The translations under genes and the position numbers were made by a program. Below are positions 12,554 through 21,378 of a stretch of 36,761 nucleotides of DNA, in pieces; within the stretch, counting starts at the first letter, position 1; every line of letters starts with the position of its first letter. The stretch lies in IMG/VR virus record IMGVR_UViG_3300006119_000029, positions 1 through 36,761 of that record. The stretch is one strand, 5' to 3'. The notes under the pieces are model-generated. The model saw only the letters and a list, made by a program, of their open reading frames with translations. It did not search any database and had not been told where the DNA came from. Source of the stretch: a virus.

Positions 12554-12695
12554 TATCGATCAAGATATTTTCAATAACATCCATACGGTTCTCAAGACGG
12601 TCTAATTTACAGACAACGTCTTGGAACCGTTTTTCACATTCTTCTAGATGATCTTCTAGTGTGGGTTCAATAGTCTTGAGATTCGTCGCGTTCAT
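12513..12695 (-). CDS. Small coiled-coil protein at the end of the late cluster (60 aa)
   Basis: Almost the whole protein is a heptad-type helix (EECEKRFQDVVCKLDRLENRM, 18-38) with two cysteines. It starts inside the end of the Dps-like gene (29-nt overlap) and converges on the plus-strand operon. No ribosome site is obvious, so expression would depend on coupling. Confidence 0.5.
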   Translation of the reverse strand: MNATNLKTIEPTLEDHLEECEKRFQDVVCKLDRLENRMDVIENILIDIKSSLRKIASQQP

Positions 12696-13140
12696 CTAAG
12701 GTGGCCTCAATCATCCAGCGGAACTTGGCAATAACGCCAATCTGATCCTGTGCATAGTTGCTGATATCAACATAGTTGACTTCTTCAGCGGCTGTGTTTA
12801 ATTCGTGGTATTGATCAATCAAGGCCTCTAGTGCTTCCTCAATCATTTCCAACAAAGCCATTGCATCGCCTGTGACTGGCATATCAATGATAGGACTAAT
12901 ACCTACAACTGTGCTGAGGCTATCTGGAACGTAGGCACGTGTTGAACGAATCTTTTCACCAAGGGTGTCTATGTTGTCCTGCAGGCTCTCATAGATCTTC
13001 TGTAATAGTTTGTGATCTTGGTAAAAAGTTCTGCCTTTGATATTGATATGTGCCACGTGAGCACGATAGTAAGCAACAAAGTTTGCGGCAAAAGTGTTTT
13101 CCAAAACTGTGTGTAGGTGTTGTAGGTCCATATCCATCAT
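12667..13140 (-). CDS. Dps-like ferritin (157 aa)
   Basis: Residues 31-62 carry the Dps/ferritin ferroxidase signature with exact spacing to E. coli Dps: His31 (HINIKG), His43 (DHKLL), Asp58 and Glu62 (NIDTLGEK). The extra Asp67 of E. coli is Gln47 here. Length and the four-helix pattern (about 10-38, 40-66, 92-120, 125-150) fit the family. Dps proteins form 12-mers that oxidise Fe(II) with H2O2 and store iron, and some bind DNA; the N-terminus here is not Lys-rich, so DNA binding by a tail is not expected. It is the penultimate gene of the late cluster, after the ejection proteins. ATG 13140 has only a weak GAAAGAT ribosome site. Confidence 0.85.
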   Translation of the reverse strand: MMDMDLQHLHTVLENTFAANFVAYYRAHVAHINIKGRTFYQDHKLLQKIYESLQDNIDTLGEKIRSTRAYVPDSLSTVVGISPIIDMPVTGDAMALLEMIEEALEALIDQYHELNTAAEEVNYVDISNYAQDQIGVIAKFRWMIEATLDERDESQDY

Positions 13141-13145
13141 TTCAA

Positions 13146-13712
13146 TTATCTTTCATTAAGTGGCTTCCAGCCTTGTGCTCTGCGTTGTGCTTCGGCAGCT
13201 CGCATTGTAGCAATTTCTTCTGGACTTGTATAGAACAATCCTTGACCTATTGCACCGGCTGCGGCTGCTGCTGGCAAATATCTGCTGGCCAATTGACTCA
13301 TACGACCCATAAAGTTTGCTGCGCTCGGTGGCTGTGGTGCAACGTTCATTGGACTAGCTTGTGGATGTGGTTGACTTAGTGCTGCATCCCACGCTGGATT
13401 TGCTCCGCCAGTAAATGTTGTTTGTGGTGCTGGAGCAGGCGCAGGCGCAGGAGCAGGCTGTCCACGGAAAGCATTACCTGCTGCATTGACTAATCCTTTG
13501 GCTACTTGATAGCCGCCATATCCTTCTAGACCATATTGCGCTAGTTTAGCAGCGCCAGTTTCAGCCATACCTACATTTTGTTCGTGACGTTTGTTTTCAT
13601 CTGCGGAAGTCAATGGTTGGCTGTGCTCACGGATATATTGATCAATTTCTTCATCACTATATCCATTGGCACGTGCTTCTTCTCTTAACTTATCAAAGTT
13701 TTGTTCGTCCAT
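13146..13712 (-). CDS. Putative internal virion/ejection protein (188 aa)
   Basis: N-terminus EEARANGYSDEEIDQYIREH (about 11-30) is a helical motif often seen at the start of podoviral internal proteins. The middle has (PA)n repeats (GQPAPAPAPAPAP) and a Gly/Ala-rich hydrophobic stretch (YLPAAAAAGAIGQGLFY) that could enter a membrane. One base separates it from the preceding 860-aa gene. Probably ejected with the DNA or part of the core stack; function inferred from context. Confidence 0.7.
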   Translation of the reverse strand: MDEQNFDKLREEARANGYSDEEIDQYIREHSQPLTSADENKRHEQNVGMAETGAAKLAQYGLEGYGGYQVAKGLVNAAGNAFRGQPAPAPAPAPAPQTTFTGGANPAWDAALSQPHPQASPMNVAPQPPSAANFMGRMSQLASRYLPAAAAAGAIGQGLFYTSPEEIATMRAAEAQRRAQGWKPLNER

Positions 13713-13713
13713 C

Positions 13714-16296
13714 TTATCTTCCCATATCTGCTAGTGGTTTAGTTTTAATCCAAGTTTCTGTATTTGGATCATATTCGGGCACTGGATAACGCAAGTATCC
13801 TTGACGGACTGCGCTGGTAGTGCCACCATTTTTACTGATCCACTCAGCACGTTTCTTAGCAATGTCAGCATACATACTGATCAGATTCTGTTGTTCTTTG
13901 CGCCAGGCTTTGTCTAGTTGCAATGCGTTGGCAGCTGGACTTGTTTCAGCCCAGTCACCTTTGTAACGAGCCAAGTCGCCATTGAACTGACTTTGTGCCA
14001 TTGCGTTGTATGCACCCAATGCAGGTATCTTGGTTGGATCAACGTTGGTTTCTCTATTCATACGTTGTTCAGCGTCGCTGACAGAACCAGGACCAGCAGT
14101 GGCACGTAGTGTTGCGCTGTTGATACGTTGGTTGGCAATGTTGTATTCGGCCAATGCTGACTTTTCTTGTGGAGTCAAATCTAGCTGTGCAAGACGTTGG
14201 CTAACTTCTGTTTCGGGTTTGAATGTGCCACCAATGATGTCACGGATAATGCTTAGTTTCTGATCATTTGGATTTTCATTTGCAGAATTATACAAACCAA
14301 ATAGTTTATCAACATTAATACCTGGACGGTTAAAGATTTGGAACTGTTGTTTACGAGTGTTGACAATAGTGTCACCTTGTTGTGCTTGTGAACGAACTTC
14401 TTCATCAAGTATCTTGTTGAATGCTTCGCTACGTGCTCCGCCAACTTTGGCAGCTTGTTCACGTTGACGTGTAAGTTCAGCAATGCTGGTTCCTGCTGCT
14501 GGTGCAGTAGCTGCACCTGGTGGAGTGTAACCTGGCACACGTTGCCAATGCACACTGTCTGTGCCTTCGGGTTGGTAGTAACCTTTTTGTGCAAGTTCGG
14601 CACGTTCATCACGTGTTAGATTACGTGGCAAATCAATTGCTCCACCACGTTCGTGTGCGCTTGTTCCTGGTTTAGCAATCGGCAAATTACCTGCTGTTCT
14701 ACCAGGACGTCCGGCTGCAACACTTTCATCCCACAAGGCTTGTTGTTGATCTGCGCTACGGTTTGCACTAACAATTTTACCACGCAAACTTTCGCTTAAA
14801 TCTTGTCCAATAGCAGCACCAGCTGATGGTGCTGCATTACCGCGTCCACTAACAAATTCACCTTTGTCGTTCATACCAATGTCATCATAAGATACGGTTG
14901 GCTGACCTTCAGCTTGTAGTTTCTTGTTGAGGTCGCCCAACACTGAAACTGCTTCTGCACCTTTTTTGCCTGACAATGCAACCTGTGCTCTTTGGATAGC
15001 AAGTTGACGTTGTAGTGCAACATCGCCGCCAACTGTGATAGGCACTGTTCTGCCTGTTGGCACGCCTGACTTACCACTGTTGTCAAAGAACTGTGAGCCG
15101 CGTGTGGTTGGAACAACGCTCCATTCATTACCAGCTTCGTCGCGCACACGGGTAGCACCTGCGTGTCCAACGTTGCCTTTGGTTGTCATACCAAACGCAC
15201 CAATCTTAGACAATACATCATTGCCAACTAAGTTACCTTGGCTATCAAACGCACGTTCAACATTGCCGTCCTGGTCACGAATAACATTGTAACGATCACC
15301 ATCAACCATTTCGCTACCAGCTGTTTTAGGACCATATCCCAATTTGTTTAATTCATCTTGTGCTTGCTTGCTGAATCCAAGGCGTTGGAATAAGATAGCA
15401 CGAACCCAGCTGCCATCTTTCTTGTTTGCATTCATATAACGACTGTAGTCGTTAGGAGTCATCTCATCAACTTTACGAACTGCTTCTTCGTAGTTGCGTT
15501 GTTTTTCACCATCTTCGGCAAGTAATCTAAATGCTATTTTCTTTTGTGCTTCATTACCTGTGGCAATCAACTGTGCCATTTTGACACGGCGTTGTTCAGG
15601 ATTAGTTTCGTTGTGTGCTTCAATCACTGCTTGCTCTTCGGGCGTAGCTGTAGGAGCCGCTGTTGTTGCAGGTGCTGTCTCTGGAGCCTGATTTGGTTGA
15701 GGTGCTGTGCTTGGTGTGTTTGGCACAGCGCCAGCAGGCATTGGACCATTTGCAGCCAACTGTGTGGGAGCACCTGGTGCGGGTGGTGTTCCAATGTTAG
15801 GAGGAGTTGGTGCTTGTGCAGCTTGTGCTGACTGTGCCAATTGTGCTGGCAACTGTGCTTCAGCTTGTGCTTGAGGTGCTGGCACGGGTGCTGTTGGTTG
15901 TTCAGTCACAGGAGCAGCACCACCTACATTGAATGTTGGTTGTGTTTGTGCTTGTGGTTGGGCCATTGGTTGTGGCATTTGCACACCTTGACCTGGAGCA
16001 ACTTGTCCTAAGCTCTGAATACCTTGACCTGGCGCTGCCGTTGGTGGTGCCAAGTTGTAGTTCATTGCACTTGATGTATCTGGTTCACCAACTGCGTGTT
16101 TGGTTGTTACAGTGTCAGGTTGACCTTGGTCGTTGTAGTTAATGGTTGTTGACTGTGGAGTCAAGTTGGCATTAACACCAAGGTATTGACTCATATCTTG
16201 ATTAAGTCTGTTGTTGAAATAGTTAGACGCAACATCACCCATACTTTGTGGATTGTCAGACATTGCGTTTCCGATTAGTGATCCTAATAATGCCAT
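13714..16296 (-). CDS. Ejection/internal virion protein with an M15-type peptidase domain (860 aa)
   Basis: Residues 1-230 are Pro/Gln/Ala-rich low complexity. A compact region around 500-590 matches the VanY/M15 D-Ala-D-Ala carboxypeptidase-endopeptidase pattern: SANRS (510-514), GTSAHERGGAIDL (544-556) with zinc ligands His548 and Asp555, and SVHWQ with His583. The rest is helical with a charged C-terminal part. A wall-cutting domain in a large late protein next to ejection genes suggests local opening of the peptidoglycan during DNA entry. No separate endolysin is evident. ATG 16296 follows AAGGATTACAA. Confidence 0.8.
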   Translation of the reverse strand: MALLGSLIGNAMSDNPQSMGDVASNYFNNRLNQDMSQYLGVNANLTPQSTTINYNDQGQPDTVTTKHAVGEPDTSSAMNYNLAPPTAAPGQGIQSLGQVAPGQGVQMPQPMAQPQAQTQPTFNVGGAAPVTEQPTAPVPAPQAQAEAQLPAQLAQSAQAAQAPTPPNIGTPPAPGAPTQLAANGPMPAGAVPNTPSTAPQPNQAPETAPATTAAPTATPEEQAVIEAHNETNPEQRRVKMAQLIATGNEAQKKIAFRLLAEDGEKQRNYEEAVRKVDEMTPNDYSRYMNANKKDGSWVRAILFQRLGFSKQAQDELNKLGYGPKTAGSEMVDGDRYNVIRDQDGNVERAFDSQGNLVGNDVLSKIGAFGMTTKGNVGHAGATRVRDEAGNEWSVVPTTRGSQFFDNSGKSGVPTGRTVPITVGGDVALQRQLAIQRAQVALSGKKGAEAVSVLGDLNKKLQAEGQPTVSYDDIGMNDKGEFVSGRGNAAPSAGAAIGQDLSESLRGKIVSANRSADQQQALWDESVAAGRPGRTAGNLPIAKPGTSAHERGGAIDLPRNLTRDERAELAQKGYYQPEGTDSVHWQRVPGYTPPGAATAPAAGTSIAELTRQREQAAKVGGARSEAFNKILDEEVRSQAQQGDTIVNTRKQQFQIFNRPGINVDKLFGLYNSANENPNDQKLSIIRDIIGGTFKPETEVSQRLAQLDLTPQEKSALAEYNIANQRINSATLRATAGPGSVSDAEQRMNRETNVDPTKIPALGAYNAMAQSQFNGDLARYKGDWAETSPAANALQLDKAWRKEQQNLISMYADIAKKRAEWISKNGGTTSAVRQGYLRYPVPEYDPNTETWIKTKPLADMGR

Positions 16297-16305
16297 TTGT
16301 AATCC

Positions 16306-17028
16306 TTAAATGCTAATACCAAAACTGGTTTTATCGCTGGTGCTTGTTGAGCCTTGTGTGCCGCTGAAGTTTGGATTGTAAGCTGCGCTTGGTGTTCCAA
16401 ACAACACGCTTGAATATTGATTATACAACTGTTGTGGAGTCATAGCTGCTGTAACACCAGTTTGTGCTGCACCTAATGCCTGTCCAAGTCCTGCTTGTCC
16501 TGCACCAGTTAGGCTTTGGCTTGCTGCAATACGTTGTTGGTTGATGTTGTTTTCAACTGTTGCTGCGGCTTGTTCTTGTGCTGCTTGTGTTTGTCCAGCA
16601 GTTTGTGCTTGAGCGAGAGCTTGACGTGCTGAACCTAATTCGCCTGTGCCACCAAATTGTGCTGCTTGGTTTTGCAAGTTTTGTGCATACTGTGCTTGTG
16701 CAGGAGCCAGTGCTGCTGCCAACTGTTGTTGTTCGTAACCTGCACTGTTGACGTTTTCCAAACCTTGTATGCCAGTCTGAACTGCGCTTTGGCCTGTGGT
16801 GCCCAGGACGTTTTGTGCTTGTTGTGCAGTGCCAGCCAGGTTTTGTGCTGCCTGTGTTACACCAGGTGCTTCTGCGTTGTATAGGTTAGTTGCGCCAGTA
16901 ACTGCTTGTTGATATGTAGGTTCAACAGTTCCGGTAAAGAAACCCGTTTGTGCCGCAATCTGAGCATTTTGCTCTGGGCTTAGTGTTGGTATTGTGGTTG
17001 TTGTTCCACCGCTTTTTCCGAAACTCAT
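16306..17028 (-). CDS. Ala/Gln-rich ejection-type protein (240 aa)
   Basis: Starts MSFGKSGGTTTTIPTLSPEQNAQ, an N-terminus seen in many marine podovirus DNA-ejection proteins (P22 gp7-like position). The remainder is low-complexity helix rich in Ala, Gln and Gly. ATG 17028 has GGAGAACACAA upstream, and two late-type elements lie 24 and 35 nt before it. Likely part of the channel or core that guides DNA into the cell. Confidence 0.7.
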   Translation of the reverse strand: MSFGKSGGTTTTIPTLSPEQNAQIAAQTGFFTGTVEPTYQQAVTGATNLYNAEAPGVTQAAQNLAGTAQQAQNVLGTTGQSAVQTGIQGLENVNSAGYEQQQLAAALAPAQAQYAQNLQNQAAQFGGTGELGSARQALAQAQTAGQTQAAQEQAAATVENNINQQRIAASQSLTGAGQAGLGQALGAAQTGVTAAMTPQQLYNQYSSVLFGTPSAAYNPNFSGTQGSTSTSDKTSFGISI

Positions 17029-17062
17029 TTGTGTTCTCCGTTGCTCATAGTATATTTACTCT

Positions 17063-20000
17063 TTATTTAGATGGAGCAACAGGTCCGCCTGCTGCTGCTT
17101 GGCCTAAGCCTAATGTTTGGTTTACCAAAGTATTAATGCTAGGGAAGTTGGTATAGTTTGCTGGCACAACAGGTGCAAGGCTAGCACGAGGATACGCACT
17201 CAATGCTTGGCTTTGTCCCAAAGATTCTGCAATCAAATCTTGTATGTTCATAGTGTTTGAACCAACTCCTTGTGCGCTGGCGGCACCCCAACCTTGTGCA
17301 TTGGCCGGAATCTGTGTGTTCCAGTTGTTGACATCTGCTGGATTTTGAATCAATGGACGTCCGCCCCAATAGTAATTGGCCTGTGTGCCTGTGGCTGGTA
17401 GTTGTGGTTTGACAACATTAGGTCCCATTAGCAGGCCTGGGTTGGCACCAGGATTGATAGGTGCTACGGCTGTGCCTAGTGGATAAGATCTGTTGTTGTA
17501 GTTGGCTGAACCTGCTGTGCCAGTTCCACTTAATAATGCACCTGCTGCTGCACCTGCTAGGGCTGGCAATAACCAACCTGGTGTTCCACCGGCTGCTGCT
17601 GTAGTTCCTGCTGTAGTTGGTGCAACTGCACTTGTGCCTGGAGGAATCACAGTTTGATCAACTGGACTCAATGGTGCTGGTGTTTCAACTGGTGTTACGG
17701 CACTTGTTCCTGGTGGAATAACAGTAGATTCAGGAGCAACTGGTGCAGGAGCGGTAACTGGTGTTGCGACAGGAGCAGCGGGTGCGGGTGCTGTAACTGG
17801 AGCAGTAGGTGCAACCGGAGTTGGTGTTGTAGCCGGTGCTGATATTGGACCTGCACTGGTGCCTGTTCCTGTTGTGCCTGTTCCTGTTCCAGATACTGGT
17901 GTTCCAGTAGTTGGTGGTGTTGCGACAGGTGCGGTTGGAGTAACTGGTGTTGCTGCTGCGGGAGCGGCTGCTACTGGTGCTGCTGCGGCTCCACCGCCAC
18001 TTGCGGCTGCTGCCAATGCACCTGCGCCTAATGCGGCTGCTGTGGTTGGTGCAATGGCTGCTGGTGCTGCTACTTCTGGTGTTACTGCGCCAGTTACATC
18101 AACTGGAGTAACTTGACTAATGCTGGCGGCACCTTCGGGCACTGCTGGAGTGGCTGCCGGTGTAACAGGAGACAACTCACCGGTGCCACCTACAACTCCT
18201 GGTTCGTTTCCAACGCCACCAACTTCAATACGCACTGCACCATTTTGAACAGGATATGTTTGTCCACTGGCATCTGTCCAAGTTGTTCCTGTGGCATTGT
18301 AGCCGCCAGTGCCTGGTGTTACTTCAGCAACTTGTGTGCCTGGACCAGGTGTTGGCATTTGTGGTGCTAGACTAGATTGGGCACCTGTGGCATCCAAAGT
18401 TTCACCTGTGGTTAGATTGTAGGTGCCCACACTACCATCAGGCAATGTAACTGGCACTGTGTTGCTGGCTGCTGTTGTTGTAGCTGCTTCGGTAGTTGGA
18501 GCAACTGGTGCTGCGGCTGCTGGTGCAGCTTCAGCTGGTGCTGCCGCTGAAGGTAATGCTGTTTCAGTAACAGTTCCTGCACTTGGTGCAACTGGTGCTG
18601 CTGTTGCTGCTTCTGGTGCAACTGCACCTGTTGTAGCACCTGTTGTTTCAGCAGCCGGAGCCACTGTGGCAGCTTGTTCTGTGGTCAAGCCAACTTCAGT
18701 TGATGGAATGCTGCCTGAGGCAACACCATTTTGTAATGCTGTGCTGACTTCAGCTGGGTTTACGCCAGCGTTGGTTAATGCAGTGTCTGTCAATGTGCCA
18801 CTGTCGGCCATACCTAATAGTTCAGGATTGGTAATACCTACTGCCAACAATGCACCAGCAGCCACACCTGCCCAGCCACCTGGAATGGTTGACTTGACAA
18901 AGTTGTTGATACCACTTAGGGCACTGGTAAGTGCTTCGGGTGCAGGAGCACGGCTGGCCTGGCTTGCTGCTACCGAGGCAGCTTCTTGCTGAGCACTGAC
19001 AGCGTTTTGTGCTTGCTGATTTGTTGTTTGTGCTTGTTCAAGCGCAGTCTGTGCTGATGCTGCATTTTGTGCAGCCGCAGGATAGTTGGCAGCAAGGTCG
19101 CCTGTGACTGTTCGATTTAGCTCAGCAGCTTGATTTAAGTTTTGTGCCAACTGAGCAGTTACGGCAGGATCAGTGCTCTTGTTATTTTGATATGCAGTCA
19201 ATGCTGATTGATAGGCATTTTGTGCATTGGTGATAGCATCTTGTGGACTGTTGTAAGTGCCTAACAAACTGGTTGCAGCTGGACCCAATGTTTTTAGATC
19301 TTGCTGAATTGTGCTCATAGCACTGTTATCAGTTTTGGCTTGTGTTGCGGCTGCGGCTTGTTTTTCAGCAGCTTGTTGTGCTGCTTCTTGTTGAGCACTG
19401 ACAGCATTTTGTGCTGCCATTAGATTTTTGCCAGCAGCACCAGTTTGTTGTTGTGCTAGGCCAGCTGTGTATTGACCGCTGCCATATGTTTTGTTTACAG
19501 CATCAGATGCAGCCTGTAATTTTTGTGCCAATTGAACTTGTGTAGCAGGATCAGCTGAGCCAGCATTTTGATATGCTGTCAATGCCTGTTGATATGCTTG
19601 TTCTTCTGGACTGGCATTGAACGCATTTACTGCTGATGTTTGTGCTTGTTGTTGAGCATAGTTAGTAACATCAGTTTGTGTTGTGTTTAATTGTTTTTGG
19701 AATGTTGTAGTTGGAACAACAGGCGCATTGGCCTGTGCATTGCCTTTGGCATCAACTGCCTGCATACCACCGCCACTGCTTTTATACCATTGGCCAGGTG
19801 TATTAGTTGTAGGATCAGCAGGCACATAGGTATAAGAACTACCACTTGGATCAGTGACTGTTTGAGTAGTTGTGGTGTTGTCATTACCAGTAGGCAATGA
19901 AAACTTGGCCTGTGCGGCTGTTGTTGCAGCTTGTTTGGCTGCTGCTGCATCAGCTTGTTGTTGAGCAAACTGTTGTGCTGCTGCTTGTTGTGCAGCCTGA

Positions 20001-20500
20001 TTGGCTGCTTGTTGTTTGGCATTGGCCGCAGCATTGGCTGCTTGTTGTGCTGCTAAATTTTGTGCAGCAATATCTGCGGCAGTTGGTGCAGCTGGAGCCG
20101 CAGGTGCTACTGGTTTGGCAGCTGCCTGTGCTGTAGCATAAGCAGTGGTGCCAGGAATGGTTGGAGCAATACTCTTGTTGTAAGCAGCCATCTGTGCGCC
20201 AGGACCTTGGCTGGCCGTGGCACCCAATTGTTGATATGTGCTGGTCTGTTGTGCTGCTGGCAATTTGGCAATGGCAGCTTGATCAGCAGGACTTAGATAT
20301 TGTCGGGCAAAAGCCTGTCCAGCAGTCAATGCTTGTGATTGTGCCTGTGCCGCTGCCTGCTGTGATGCCACAGCCGCAGCCTGTGCCTGAGATTTTTGTT
20401 GTGCGGCTGCTTGAGCTGCTGCCTGTTGTGCTAGTGCAGCTTTTTGTGCTGCTAGGTTTGCAGCGGTCTGGGCTGCGTTGAGAGGTTTTGCTGTGGCCAT
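17063..20500 (-). CDS. Very large Ala/Gln/Pro/Thr-rich ejection-type protein (1145 aa), probably leaderless
   Basis: About the first 540 residues are Ala/Gln helix, including two tandem copies of a roughly 115-aa unit (AYQxALTAYQN...QLAQ...AQNAVSAQQEAA). The middle and C-terminal parts are Pro/Thr/Ala-rich. There are three hydrophobic stretches (GWAGVAAGALLAVGI, ALGAGALAAAASGGG, PGWLLPALAGAAAGALL) that could span a membrane. No enzyme motif. Such proteins in P22-like phages (gp16, gp20) leave the virion to form the DNA channel. There is no ribosome site; ATAAATA ends 5 nt before ATG 20500. Confidence 0.75.
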   Translation of the reverse strand: MATAKPLNAAQTAANLAAQKAALAQQAAAQAAAQQKSQAQAAAVASQQAAAQAQSQALTAGQAFARQYLSPADQAAIAKLPAAQQTSTYQQLGATASQGPGAQMAAYNKSIAPTIPGTTAYATAQAAAKPVAPAAPAAPTAADIAAQNLAAQQAANAAANAKQQAANQAAQQAAAQQFAQQQADAAAAKQAATTAAQAKFSLPTGNDNTTTTQTVTDPSGSSYTYVPADPTTNTPGQWYKSSGGGMQAVDAKGNAQANAPVVPTTTFQKQLNTTQTDVTNYAQQQAQTSAVNAFNASPEEQAYQQALTAYQNAGSADPATQVQLAQKLQAASDAVNKTYGSGQYTAGLAQQQTGAAGKNLMAAQNAVSAQQEAAQQAAEKQAAAATQAKTDNSAMSTIQQDLKTLGPAATSLLGTYNSPQDAITNAQNAYQSALTAYQNNKSTDPAVTAQLAQNLNQAAELNRTVTGDLAANYPAAAQNAASAQTALEQAQTTNQQAQNAVSAQQEAASVAASQASRAPAPEALTSALSGINNFVKSTIPGGWAGVAAGALLAVGITNPELLGMADSGTLTDTALTNAGVNPAEVSTALQNGVASGSIPSTEVGLTTEQAATVAPAAETTGATTGAVAPEAATAAPVAPSAGTVTETALPSAAAPAEAAPAAAAPVAPTTEAATTTAASNTVPVTLPDGSVGTYNLTTGETLDATGAQSSLAPQMPTPGPGTQVAEVTPGTGGYNATGTTWTDASGQTYPVQNGAVRIEVGGVGNEPGVVGGTGELSPVTPAATPAVPEGAASISQVTPVDVTGAVTPEVAAPAAIAPTTAAALGAGALAAAASGGGAAAAPVAAAPAAATPVTPTAPVATPPTTGTPVSGTGTGTTGTGTSAGPISAPATTPTPVAPTAPVTAPAPAAPVATPVTAPAPVAPESTVIPPGTSAVTPVETPAPLSPVDQTVIPPGTSAVAPTTAGTTAAAGGTPGWLLPALAGAAAGALLSGTGTAGSANYNNRSYPLGTAVAPINPGANPGLLMGPNVVKPQLPATGTQANYYWGGRPLIQNPADVNNWNTQIPANAQGWGAASAQGVGSNTMNIQDLIAESLGQSQALSAYPRASLAPVVPANYTNFPSINTLVNQTLGLGQAAAGGPVAPSK
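17064..17070 (-). promoter_or_regulatory. T4-late-like element CTAAATA before the 240-aa ejection gene
   Basis: Minus-strand CTAAATAAAGAGTAAATATAC, with a second, weaker GTAAATA at 17059-17053. It overlaps the stop codon of the 1145-aa gene in a different frame, so it is not just a by-product of a stop codon. Confidence 0.6.
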
Positions 20501-20505
20501 AGTAA

Positions 20506-20513
20506 TATTTATT
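20506..20513 (-). promoter_or_regulatory. T4-late-like element AATAAATA, 5 nt before ATG 20500
   Basis: The minus strand reads AATAAATA-TTACT-ATG, the same geometry as at 7253-7259 and 29461-29467. It predicts a leaderless transcript for the 1145-aa ejection protein. Confidence 0.6.
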
Positions 20514-21378
20514 GTTTTACAACCTGGGCACTTAGGCTACGCAAACCCAAAGCACTTTGGCTTATTTGTAAGTTGCCAGTAACATCAAATTCAACTTCAA
20601 GAATATACCAATAGTAGTTTGGTGCTGGTTGATCAATTACTGTGCTAAACACAGTTTCTATTTCATCTAAGGTGCCCGGACCCGACAAGCCTGTGCGTGT
20701 GTAGACTTTTTGACTTAATGTAGTATCAAAGTTAAACAAATAGTCTGGGTTGGTTGGATCATTGTTTAAAAATCCAACATAACGGTTGACTTGAACTGTA
20801 TAAGTTAGATCTCCCGATCCAACATAACTGATGGTATCACTCAATTGAGCACTAATAAACACACGGTCAGTTCCGCCTTGCACTGTGACACGAGCATTGC
20901 AATCAGTAGAGTTTAATGTGTTGCTTATACGATAATACACATTACCTGTTGTAACGTTGGCAATGTTGCTGTAAGTTGTGCTGGTTCTAACAATCACATT
21001 GGTTGTGCTGCAACTAGCAACACCAATAGGACCCCAACCACCATTCCAAAAATCTTCAACCTGTGGAGTTGTGACATTGGCAAAGTTTTCACTGCGTATT
21101 GGATTACCTTGACTGAATGGTGGTGTGCTTTGAACCGATGCAAAGTTGAATTGAAAAGTATTGCCGTTCAATACCACAGCACTGCTACAAGGAATACGAG
21201 CAATATACCCGTTGGCAGTATTGGCTTGTGTAAATGGAGTTCTAAAGTTACCAGTTAGATATTTGGTATTGTAATCACTGTAGCCTTGAAAGTTTTGTCC
21301 AAGGCCACTGGGTCCACTTGCAAGATAGTTCACAGCGGCATACAGGCCCTGTGGTGTATTGATTGGAAATTGACTCAT
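20509..21378 (-). CDS. Putative tail/virion protein (289 aa)
   Basis: Beta-rich, Thr/Asn/Ser-rich, no repeats, with paired cysteines (about 64, 123 and 159). It follows the gp10-like gene with an ATGA overlap and precedes the ejection genes. This matches the place of a tail hub or knob component in podoviruses. No named family recognised. Confidence 0.7.
   Translation of the reverse strand: MSQFPINTPQGLYAAVNYLASGPSGLGQNFQGYSDYNTKYLTGNFRTPFTQANTANGYIARIPCSSAVVLNGNTFQFNFASVQSTPPFSQGNPIRSENFANVTTPQVEDFWNGGWGPIGVASCSTTNVIVRTSTTYSNIANVTTGNVYYRISNTLNSTDCNARVTVQGGTDRVFISAQLSDTISYVGSGDLTYTVQVNRYVGFLNNDPTNPDYLFNFDTTLSQKVYTRTGLSGPGTLDEIETVFSTVIDQPAPNYYWYILEVEFDVTGNLQISQSALGLRSLSAQVVKQ

Noticed and set aside
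12552-12570. Plus-strand terminator after the 70-aa gene (ATATC-GATCAA-GATAT-TTTC)
   Set aside because: Only a 5-bp AT-rich stem and a short T-run, inside the convergent coding sequence. Too weak to call.
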